Positions 1 through 5,955 of a stretch of DNA of 5,955 nucleotides are shown here, in pieces (position 1 is the first letter of the stretch; each line of letters opens with the position of its first letter). The stretch is from Gemmatimonadota bacterium (GTDB lineage Bacteria > Gemmatimonadota > Gemmatimonadetes > Gemmatimonadales > GWC2-71-9). The translations under genes and the position numbers were made by a program. The notes under the pieces were generated by a model that saw nothing but the letters and a program-made list of their open reading frames with translations, did no database searches and was not told the DNA's origin. The stretch spans positions 1 to 5,955 of the forward strand of contig QHTS01000293.1 in NCBI GenBank assembly GCA_003220905.1, written 5' to 3'.

Positions 1-1999
1 TCTTGTTCAGGAAGTACAGCGTGCCGGCCTCCTGCGGATAGCCGTTGTAGGCCGCGTCCAGCCGCACCGGGCCGAGCGGCGTGATGAACCTCAACCCCAA
101 CCCCGGCGTGACGCGCAGGCCGCTGACCGTGGTCCCGGTGTCTCCCCGCTCCCACACCTGCCCGACGTCCACGAACAGGCCCAGGCGCACGCGGTCCGGA
201 AAGATCGGCGCCGGAACGCGCAGCTCCACGTTGGCGGTGAACACCGTGTTGCCCCCGGTCGGTGACGCCCGGATGTTCTTGTAGGCCGTGTCGACCCCGG
301 TCACTGCAATGCTATCGGACACGTACACGCGGGGCCCCAGCTCGTTACGCGCGTAGCCCCGCACGGAGTTGGGCCCGCCGGCGTAGAAGCGCTGATCGGG
401 GGGGACGAATTTGACGCTGTGGGCCGACAGGCTGGGGGGCTGCGGCAAGATCGTGCCGCCCCGGATCCGCCACGCGAACGCGCTGCGGCGCGCCAACGGG
501 TAGTACTTCGCGACCTCGACCTCCCCGCGGTTGAACTCGTACAACGTGTCCGAGAGCACGTAGCGCGACGCGTGGACGAGGGTCACCTGCACCGCGCTCC
601 CCGCCGTGGGATCGAGCACCGAGTTCACCCGCGCGCGGACCCCGGAGATCGTGACCGCGCCGAACGGCCGCCGGTTGGCGAGGAACGCCTGGTCGGACTC
701 GTTGCACAGGAGGTAGCGCTTGCACAACACCACCGGGTCCGCGGTCGTGCGCCCCACCGAGTAGCTGTACCCCACCGAGACGGGAACGTCGCGCCGGGCG
801 TTCACGGTCACGGCCACGTTCGCACCCACGGCCTGGCGGGTATAGGTCCTGAACTCGGAGCGGCGCTCGGCGAAAACGGCGAAGCTCGCCGTGTGGCGCG
901 GCGACAGGAACGCCGGTTGGCGCAGCGTCACCGTGGCGTTGTAGTTGGCGGTGTCCGAGGTCTCGTCGTTGCGCAGGAAGCGGCACACGTTCTGCTTGAG
1001 GTTCGCGTCGGTCGGGAAACCCACCCCGATCTTCGAGAGCTGGCCCGTGATGTCGAGCGAGCGGGCTCCGCCCAGGAAGTCGTACGCCGTCCACCCGGCC
1101 TGGGTCCGGAAGCAGTCGAGCGAGGCGAACCCCGCGCCCAGTCGAATACGGTGGCGCGGCGCCTCGGAGACGCGCACCAGCACGCGCACCGTCGAATCGC
1201 CGGGCGGCGGCGTGGTATCCGCGAGCAACACGTTGACCGAGCGGAACATCCCCAGCCCGTACAGGTCGCGCTGCGTCACGTACAGCTGATCCTGGCGAAA
1301 CCAATCCCCGGGCCTGACCGAGAGCATGCGGCGCACGGTCCCGGTGTCCACCTGGTCCGCGCCCGTGATGAGCACCTGCCCGACCCGCATGCGCGGGCCC
1401 GGAACCGCCTCGAGTGTCGCTACGGCCCGGAGGGCCGCGGCGTCCACATCGTAGCTGCGGAGGATGTCGGCGTACGGGTACCCGAGGTTCTTGAGCCGGC
1501 TCACAATGGTGTCGGCGGACGCCTGGAACAGCGCACGGTTGAACGGGTCGCCGACCTGGAGCGGCAGGTCGCGCTTCCAACGCCGTACGTCGAGGATCGA
1601 GTCGAGACCCCGCACCTCGAGCGCGGCGAGCCGCACCGGATCGCCCTCGTAGATCCGGAACTTGAGGTACACGTCCCGGCCCTCACGGCGCACCAGGGTG
1701 TCCACCACGGCGTTCATGTACCCGCTCTGACGGTACAACAGCAACAGCCGCACGACGTCGCGACGGAACTCGAGCCCATTGAAAAAGCGCTTCTCGCCCA
1801 GCCCGAGCAGGCGGATCGGGAACGCACGCGCGAACCAGCTCGAGTTGGACGTCCCGATCGCGGTGCTCAGGGTGTAGTCGTCGATCGCGTGATTGCCCTC
1901 GAAGGAAAGCCCGCGGACCACCCGCTGCTGCTCTTGCTGCGCGGCGAGGGGAGCCGCCGCGAACGCGGCGACGAGCAGGGTCAAACGGAGCGCGCGCAA
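1..1999 (-). CDS. Omp85/BamA-superfamily outer-membrane protein, TamA-like with three POTRA domains (3' end missing)
   Basis: This outer-membrane barrel protein probably inserts or exports other outer-membrane proteins; 666 residues are visible before the left edge. With the TTG start at 1999, residues 1-21 form a classic Sec signal peptide (Arg-rich start, hydrophobic core, cleavage near LAA|QQ). Three POTRA-like repeats follow at about 26-121, 122-205 and 206-282; the first opens with FEGNHAI and the third ends near residue 282. The barrel starts around 283. It contains the family hallmark YAGGPNSVRGY (residues 539-549, lid-lock loop), FVDVGQVW (609-616) and GPVRLDAAY (643-651), so only the last strands are missing. 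Three POTRAs resemble TamA; BamA usually has five. The start is uncertain: TTG 1999 gives the best signal peptide but has no Shine-Dalgarno sequence. An in-frame ATG at 2074 has a good GAGGAG site but adds 25 hydrophilic residues and overlaps the divergent gene's start. Family assignment is firm; the exact role (TamA, BamA or another) is not. Four barrel cysteines are unusual. Confidence 0.9.
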   Translation of the reverse strand, partial: MRALRLTLLVAAFAAAPLAAQQEQQRVVRGLSFEGNHAIDDYTLSTAIGTSNSSWFARAFPIRLLGLGEKRFFNGLEFRRDVVRLLLLYRQSGYMNAVVDTLVRREGRDVYLKFRIYEGDPVRLAALEVRGLDSILDVRRWKRDLPLQVGDPFNRALFQASADTIVSRLKNLGYPYADILRSYDVDAAALRAVATLEAVPGPRMRVGQVLITGADQVDTGTVRRMLSVRPGDWFRQDQLYVTQRDLYGLGMFRSVNVLLADTTPPPGDSTVRVLVRVSEAPRHRIRLGAGFASLDCFRTQAGWTAYDFLGGARSLDITGQLSKIGVGFPTDANLKQNVCRFLRNDETSDTANYNATVTLRQPAFLSPRHTASFAVFAERRSEFRTYTRQAVGANVAVTVNARRDVPVSVGYSYSVGRTTADPVVLCKRYLLCNESDQAFLANRRPFGAVTISGVRARVNSVLDPTAGSAVQVTLVHASRYVLSDTLYEFNRGEVEVAKYYPLARRSAFAWRIRGGTILPQPPSLSAHSVKFVPPDQRFYAGGPNSVRGYARNELGPRVYVSDSIAVTGVDTAYKNIRASPTGGNTVFTANVELRVPAPIFPDRVRLGLFVDVGQVWERGDTGTTVSGLRVTPGLGLRFITPLGPVRLDAAYNGYPQEAGTLYFLNK

Positions 2000-2028
2000 T
2001 TGACGCAGTCGGGCTGCATCCCTATGTT
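2000..2028 (+). promoter_or_regulatory. Predicted sigma70-type promoter for the ABC transporter/dacB operon
   Basis: TTGACG at 2000-2005 matches the -35 consensus at five of six bases. After an ideal 17-nt spacer, TATGTT at 2023-2028 matches the -10 consensus at four of six. Transcription would begin near 2035, giving a leader of about 38 nt before the ATG at 2073. That leader shows no clear Shine-Dalgarno sequence close to the ATG. This is the only good promoter-like pair seen upstream of the three plus-strand genes, which are packed tightly enough to share it. It is predicted by motif reading only. Confidence 0.5.
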
Positions 2029-2052
2029 GGCTACCTCCCCCCGGACTGTCAA
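2024..2052 (-). promoter_or_regulatory. Possible divergent promoter for the Omp85 gene
   Basis: On the minus strand a perfect TTGACA (-35) lies at 2052-2047, followed after 17 nt by CAACAT at 2029-2024. That -10 matches consensus at three of six positions, including the key second A and final T. Transcription would start near 2017, only about 18 nt before the proposed TTG start at 1999. The -10 box occupies almost the same bases as the plus-strand -10, so RNA polymerase could not bind both at once. If this promoter is real, the ATG at 2074 cannot be the start, because it lies upstream of the transcript. Confidence 0.35.
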
Positions 2053-2072
2053 CCTTTTCGACACCTGACCAC

Positions 2073-3635
2073 ATGCGCGGACTCCTCGGTCTTGCCCTCG
2101 CCGTCTTCACAGCAGCCACCGCCTGCGGGGGGAAAAGCGCGCGCGCCGGGGGACGGGGCCTCACGTACTACGAATCCTACGACCCGCTCTCTCTCGATCC
2201 CGCCCTCTCGACCGACGTGCCGACCGGTGAGATGGTGACGCTCGCCTTCGACGGACTCACGCAGTTCGACGCGGATGGCCGCCTCCTCCCGGCGCTCGCC
2301 GATCGCTGGACGACGGGGCGGGACGGGAATGGTCGAGAGTACGTGTTTCACCTGCGACCGGGCGTCAAGTTCCACGACGGGACGCCGCTCACGGCCGCCG
2401 CGGTGCGCGCGAGCATGCTGCGCGTCTTGTCCCCGGCGACCAAGGGCGGCCGGCCCTGGCCGCTGTACCCCATCGCCGGAGCTGAAGCGTACGCTGCCGG
2501 GCGCGCGGGCGACGTGAGCGGCATTACGGTCCTCGGGGACTCAGGTGTTGCGTTCACCCTCACGGAGCCGCTCGCCATTTTCCCCAAGTTCCTCGCGATG
2601 CCCGTGGCGAGCGTCGTGCCGGCGCCGTCCCCCACCGACCTGGCCCAGCGTGCCGTGGGCACCGGACCGTGGCGCTTCGTGGCGTGGCAGCACGACGACT
2701 ACCTGCTGTTCGCGCGGAATCCGAGCTATTGGGGCGGCGCCCCCGCCAGCGACACGCTCAGAGTGCGGATCATCCCGGAGCCGCTCACCCGCGCCGCGGA
2801 GTTCGAGGCCGGCCGCCTGAGCGTGATCGAAGTTCCGTTCGGGGAGACGGCGCGCTGGCGCGGGGAGCGGCCCGCCCAGCTGGTCGAGAAGCCTGCGCTG
2901 CGGGTGGTGTACGTGGCGCTGAATAACCGGCGCGGCCCGCTGCGCGACCCCCGCGTGCGGCAGGCGCTCAACCGTGCCGTGAACGTGCCGGAGATCCTCG
3001 CGACGGTGTACGGCGGTCGCGGCGTCCTCGCGCGCGGCGCCATCCCGCCGGGGCTCGCCGGAAGCGACACCACGCGGCGGGGGTACGGCTACGACCCGGC
3101 GGCCGCGCGGGCGCTCATCGCCGACGCGGGGTATTCGGGCGGGGTCGACGTACGGCTGTGGCGCACGGGAACGAACGTGGAGTTGTCGCGGGTGGCACAG
3201 GCGATCCAGGCGCAGCTGGCGGGTGTGGGCGTGCGCGTGGAGCTGGTCGAGCGCGATGCGTCGAGCCAGCGCGAGGCGGCGCGCAAGGGTGAAGCCGACA
3301 TGGTCATCCTCGACTGGTGGGCCGACTACCCCGACGCCGACAACTTTCTCTACCCCCTGTTCTATTCCGGGAGCTTCGGCCCCGGAGGCAACTATGCGTT
3401 TTACGCGGACCCGGGCACGGACTCGCTGATCCTCCGCGCCCGCCGCACCACGGGCGACACCGCGCGTACGGCGCTGTACCACCGCATCGACGAGCGAGTG
3501 TATCGCGCCGCGCCCTGGCTGTACCTGTGGTTTCCCACGGACCTGTGGGCGCGGCGGCCGGAGCTCGAGGGGTGGGACGTGCCGGTGATCTTCAACGGGC
3601 AGCGCTGGACGGGCGCACGGGTCGTACCGCGGTGA
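2073..3635 (+). CDS. Peptide/nickel-class ABC transporter substrate-binding lipoprotein (SBP family 5, DppA/OppA-like)
   Basis: This 520-residue periplasmic binding protein captures a ligand, most often a di- or oligopeptide in this family, for an inner-membrane ABC permease. Residues 1-17 form a lipoprotein signal peptide with an acceptable lipobox (A-T-A-C) and lipidated Cys18. Family 5 features appear in order: the N-terminal YDPLSLDPALSTD and LAFDGLTQFDADGR segments (36-70), LRPGVKFHDGTPLTA (94-108), VGTGPWRF (195-202), NPSYWGGAP (216-224), the RQALNRAVN hinge segment (297-305), and WWADYPDADNF (415-425), the region that in DppA/OppA relatives helps bind the peptide amino terminus. Length is normal. 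The ATG at 2073 is chosen because the signal peptide begins directly there; no good Shine-Dalgarno sequence precedes it. The gene ends in TGA sharing its A with the permease ATG. Peptide is the likeliest ligand, but family 5 also includes nickel, heme and sugar-oligomer binders, so the substrate is not proven. Confidence 0.93.
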   Translation: MRGLLGLALAVFTAATACGGKSARAGGRGLTYYESYDPLSLDPALSTDVPTGEMVTLAFDGLTQFDADGRLLPALADRWTTGRDGNGREYVFHLRPGVKFHDGTPLTAAAVRASMLRVLSPATKGGRPWPLYPIAGAEAYAAGRAGDVSGITVLGDSGVAFTLTEPLAIFPKFLAMPVASVVPAPSPTDLAQRAVGTGPWRFVAWQHDDYLLFARNPSYWGGAPASDTLRVRIIPEPLTRAAEFEAGRLSVIEVPFGETARWRGERPAQLVEKPALRVVYVALNNRRGPLRDPRVRQALNRAVNVPEILATVYGGRGVLARGAIPPGLAGSDTTRRGYGYDPAAARALIADAGYSGGVDVRLWRTGTNVELSRVAQAIQAQLAGVGVRVELVERDASSQREAARKGEADMVILDWWADYPDADNFLYPLFYSGSFGPGGNYAFYADPGTDSLILRARRTTGDTARTALYHRIDERVYRAAPWLYLWFPTDLWARRPELEGWDVPVIFNGQRWTGARVVPR

Positions 3636-4552
3636 TGCGCCTCGTCGGACGCCGGCTGCTGATGACGGTGCCCACGCTCTTCGGCGTGCTGGTCGTCGCG
3701 TTCCTGTTGTTGAACGTCGCGCCCGGGGATCCGGTGGCGGCCATGGTGGGGGAGCGCGCCGACGCTGCCACCATCGCCCGCCTCCGGGCCGACCTGCATC
3801 TCGATGATCCGCTCCCCACCCAGTTCGGACGCTACCTGTGGGCGGTGATGCACGGCGATCTCGGGCGCTCCTACATCACCCAGCGGCCGATCGCGCAGGA
3901 CCTGGCCGCGCGCTTCCCCAAGACGGTGCAGCTCGCGCTCGCCGCCATGGCGCTCGCCGCGCTGTGCGGGATCACGCTGGGCGTGCTCTCGGCGATCCGG
4001 CCAGGGGAAGGCGTCGACCGGATCGCCATGCTCGTGTCGTACCTTGGCGTATCCTTCCCGGTGTATTGGGTGGGACTGCTCTTCATTCTTTTGTTCGCGG
4101 TGGCGCTCCGCTGGCTCCCACCGTCCGGCTCCGGCGGGCTCGCGTATCTCGTGCTGCCGGCGCTGACCCTCGGCATGCGCTCCATCGCGTTCCTCGCACG
4201 GATGACCCGCGCCGCGATGCTGGACGTGCTGTCCAGCGACTTCGTCCGCACCGCGCGGGCCAAGGGGTTGAGCGAAGCGGCGGTGATCCTGCGGCACGGC
4301 TTCCGCAACGCGCTGATCCCGGTCATCACCGTGATCGGGCTCGACACCGGGAGCTATCTCACCGGCAGCATTCTCACCGAGACGATCTTCGGCTGGCCGG
4401 GGCTCGGCCGCTACGTGCTGAGCGCGATCGAAAAGCGGGATCTCCCCGCCATTCAGGGGAGCATCCTCTTCATGTCCCTGGTGTTTCTGCTCGTGAACCT
4501 CGTGACGGACTTGGTCTATGCGAAAGCTGATCCTCGCATCGCTTACGATTAG
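3635..4552 (+). CDS. ABC transporter permease, DppB/OppB type
   Basis: This inner-membrane permease subunit (305 residues) would form half of the translocation channel for the ligand delivered by the preceding lipoprotein. The start at 3635 is supported by the TGATG overlap with the upstream stop and by a typical N-terminus, MRLVGRRLLMTVPTLFGVL. Six membrane segments can be placed at about 8-28, 97-121, 130-158, 168-189, 225-250 and 274-296, with the long periplasmic stretch between the first two (including NVAPGDPV and HGDLGRSY) typical of DppB/OppB. The cytoplasmic EAA loop, DFVRTARAKGLSEAA (202-216) continuing to RHGFRNAL (220-227), is intact and should dock an ATPase. The C-terminus AKADPRIAYD matches the usual family ending. 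Length is normal, with no sign of damage. The partner permease (DppC type) that normally follows is absent here; the next gene starts inside this one's last 35 nt. Confidence 0.94.
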   Translation: MRLVGRRLLMTVPTLFGVLVVAFLLLNVAPGDPVAAMVGERADAATIARLRADLHLDDPLPTQFGRYLWAVMHGDLGRSYITQRPIAQDLAARFPKTVQLALAAMALAALCGITLGVLSAIRPGEGVDRIAMLVSYLGVSFPVYWVGLLFILLFAVALRWLPPSGSGGLAYLVLPALTLGMRSIAFLARMTRAAMLDVLSSDFVRTARAKGLSEAAVILRHGFRNALIPVITVIGLDTGSYLTGSILTETIFGWPGLGRYVLSAIEKRDLPAIQGSILFMSLVFLLVNLVTDLVYAKADPRIAYD

Positions 4553-5955
4553 CTCCTCGGTGGCGGCGCAGACGACGGCCGCGCGACCCCGCACCGCGCC
4601 GCTGCGGGGGTCGCTCGAGCAGCGCCTCGCCCAGCTGATCGATGCGCCGCCATTCAACCGCGCCACCTGGGGGATCTACGTCGTGGACGACCGCGGCCGG
4701 GTGCTGTATCAGCGCAACGCGGATCGCTTCTCGGTGCCCGCCAGCAACACCAAGCTGGTCGTCACCGCGGCGGCGACCGTGCTGCTCCCGGCGGACTATC
4801 GCGTGACCACCAGCCTGTACGTGAACGGCCGGGTGGACGCCGGGGTGCTCCAGGGAGACCTGATCTTGTACGGGCGAGGCGATCCCACATGGTCCGCGCG
4901 CTGTTACGCCGTCGACACTCTCGCCCCGGGCGTGTGCGATTCGAGCTTCACGGCCATCGACGCGATCGCCGACTCGGTCCGGGTCCGCGGCATCCGACGG
5001 ATCATCGGAAAGCTCGTGGGCGACGGCTCGTACTTCGAGCCCACCATGATTCACTACGGGTGGAACGCCTGGGACCTCACCTGGTGGTACGCGGCGCCCG
5101 TCTCGGGGCTCGGGTTCCATGACAACAGCGTGGACTTCCGTATCGACCCCGGTCCCGCCCTCGACGCGCCGCCGGTGATCACGTGGTCCCCGGATCTCGG
5201 GCTGATCACCTTCGAGAATCGCGCCCGCACGGTCGCCGCCGAGTCGACCACCACGATCGGGGACAACTTCTTCCGGACGGCGGGCGGCTGGAGCATCCGG
5301 GCGGAGGGGACGGTCGCGCTCGGGAGGAAGACGCGGGTGGAGAGCGTGGCGCTCCCCGATCCGAATCTGTACGCCGCGCGGGCACTCGCGGCGTCGCTCG
5401 CCCGCCGCGGTGTGGCTGTGGAGGGCGGCGCGGTGGGCACGACCGATTCGCTCGCCTACCGCACGGTGCGCTGCTGCGCCGCTCCGCTCGTCGACTTCCG
5501 GGGCCGGCCGCTCCCGGACATCATCTTCCCGATTCTCAACTCGAGCCAGAACTGGTTTGCGGAGATGCTGCTCAAGATCCTCGGCCGGGAGTTGAAGGGG
5601 GAGGGCTCGTGGGAGGCGGGGCTCGGCGTCGAGCGGGGGTTCCTGACCGACTCCGTGCAGATCGACTCGACCGCGTTCGCGCTCGAGGACGGCTCGGGGC
5701 TCGCGGCGGGCAACCTCGTCACGCCGCAGGCGTTCGCGAAGCTCCTCGCGTACATGCATCGCCACCCGAACGGGGGGCCCTTCGTCGCGAGCCTGCCCCA
5801 CGCCGGCCAGCCCGGCTCGCTCCTCAAGCGCTTCGTCGGCACACCGCTCGAGGGCCGCGTGATCGCCAAGACGGGGAGTATCGACCGGGTGAACAGCTTG
5901 TCGGGCTACATCGAGCCGGCGAACGGGGGCGGCCGGACGATTACGTTCAGCGTCC
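4518..5955 (+). CDS. dacB: D-alanyl-D-alanine carboxypeptidase/endopeptidase, PBP4 type, peptidase family S13 (3' end missing)
   Basis: This low-molecular-weight penicillin-binding protein acts on peptidoglycan in the periplasm, removing terminal D-Ala and/or cutting D-Ala-mDAP crosslinks. The visible 479 residues contain all three active-site motifs of the serine penicillin-recognising fold: S76-N-T-K79 (in PASNTKL), S343-Q-N345 (in NSSQNW) and K451-T-G453 (in AKTGSI). Family-typical segments also occur: GDLILYGRGDP (113-123), WWYAAPVSGLGFHDNSVDF (189-207) and DGSGL (391-395). The large gap between the first and second motifs (about 265 residues) is the inserted domain that separates class C/S13 enzymes from DacA-type ones. 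Residues 1-18 form a Sec signal peptide ending VAAQ. The ATG at 4518 is the first start after an in-frame TGA at 4503. The gene overlaps the permease by 35 nt, suggesting translational coupling. The right edge cuts it shortly after KTG, so probably only a short C-terminal part is lost. Cysteines at 129, 140, 319 and 320 might form disulfides. Confidence 0.94.
   Translation, partial: MRKLILASLTISSSVAAQTTAARPRTAPLRGSLEQRLAQLIDAPPFNRATWGIYVVDDRGRVLYQRNADRFSVPASNTKLVVTAAATVLLPADYRVTTSLYVNGRVDAGVLQGDLILYGRGDPTWSARCYAVDTLAPGVCDSSFTAIDAIADSVRVRGIRRIIGKLVGDGSYFEPTMIHYGWNAWDLTWWYAAPVSGLGFHDNSVDFRIDPGPALDAPPVITWSPDLGLITFENRARTVAAESTTTIGDNFFRTAGGWSIRAEGTVALGRKTRVESVALPDPNLYAARALAASLARRGVAVEGGAVGTTDSLAYRTVRCCAAPLVDFRGRPLPDIIFPILNSSQNWFAEMLLKILGRELKGEGSWEAGLGVERGFLTDSVQIDSTAFALEDGSGLAAGNLVTPQAFAKLLAYMHRHPNGGPFVASLPHAGQPGSLLKRFVGTPLEGRVIAKTGSIDRVNSLSGYIEPANGGGRTITFSV

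Noticed and set aside
345..1580. Minus-strand open frame (411 codons) in another frame of the Omp85 region
   Set aside because: It overlaps the true minus-strand frame out of phase and encodes Arg/Gly/Pro-rich sequence without motifs.
2047..2063. Small inverted repeat TGTC-9 nt-GACA as an operator
   Set aside because: The arms are only four bases long and could easily occur by chance; the left arm also coincides with the minus-strand -35 box. Too weak to call a binding site or terminator.
419..2068. Long plus-strand open frame (549 codons) across the Omp85 gene
   Set aside because: It lies antisense to the Omp85 gene, whose translation gives POTRA and barrel motifs. The plus-strand product is Arg/Glu/His-rich low-complexity sequence with no recognisable domain, as expected of antisense frames in high-G+C DNA.
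2000..2072. Terminator or small RNA in the divergent spacer
   Set aside because: No stable G+C hairpin followed by a T-run is seen, and divergent genes do not need a terminator between them.
3317..3634. N-terminal extension of the permease frame upstream of 3635
   Set aside because: The frame is open back to an ATG at 3317, but those 106 codons lie inside the lipoprotein gene, read as Arg/Pro-rich junk, and would precede a normal permease N-terminus.
3401..4666. Minus-strand open frame (421 codons) opposite the permease
   Set aside because: The plus strand here encodes an intact permease with an EAA loop and six membrane segments; the antisense product is His/Arg/Glu-rich with no domain.
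4470..5801. Minus-strand open frame (443 codons) opposite dacB
   Set aside because: The plus strand carries the three S13 active-site motifs in one frame; the antisense product is low-complexity.

Overview
The window is G+C-rich, densely coding bacterial DNA with a divergent two-arm layout. High G+C, Sec signal peptides ending in Ala-Ala-Gln (both the Omp85 protein and the DacB homologue), an Omp85-type outer-membrane protein and a peptidoglycan-trimming enzyme all point to a diderm (Gram-negative) bacterium. The signal-peptide style and composition resemble Gemmatimonadota, but that placement is an inference from general appearance, not from a marker gene.

Left arm (1 to about 1999, minus strand, runs off the left edge): an Omp85/BamA superfamily protein with a signal peptide, three POTRA-like domains and a 16-strand-type barrel carrying the VRGY lid-lock motif. 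Three POTRAs make it closer in architecture to TamA than to five-POTRA BamA. Centre (about 2000 to 2072): a short divergent control region. It has a good sigma70-type promoter reading right and a weaker one reading left whose -10 lies on the same bases.

Right arm (2073 to 5955, plus strand, runs off the right edge): three tightly packed genes. These are a peptide-class ABC substrate-binding lipoprotein (520 aa), a DppB/OppB-type permease (305 aa) that starts inside the stop codon of the first gene (TGATG), and a DacB/PBP4-type D,D-carboxypeptidase/endopeptidase that starts 35 nt before the permease ends. No second permease and no ATPase follow, so the transporter is incomplete at this locus.

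The right arm can be read as a cell-wall-peptide module: the DacB enzyme cuts murein crosslinks or terminal D-Ala in the periplasm, and the lipoprotein and permease could recover released peptides, borrowing missing subunits from elsewhere in the genome. This is inference; what the sequence shows is only the gene order and overlaps. I see no RNA genes, mobile elements, CRISPR arrays or convincing terminators. Nothing here is clearly a new system; the most interesting points are the incomplete transporter fused in operon with dacB, and the odd 5' end of the Omp85 gene.
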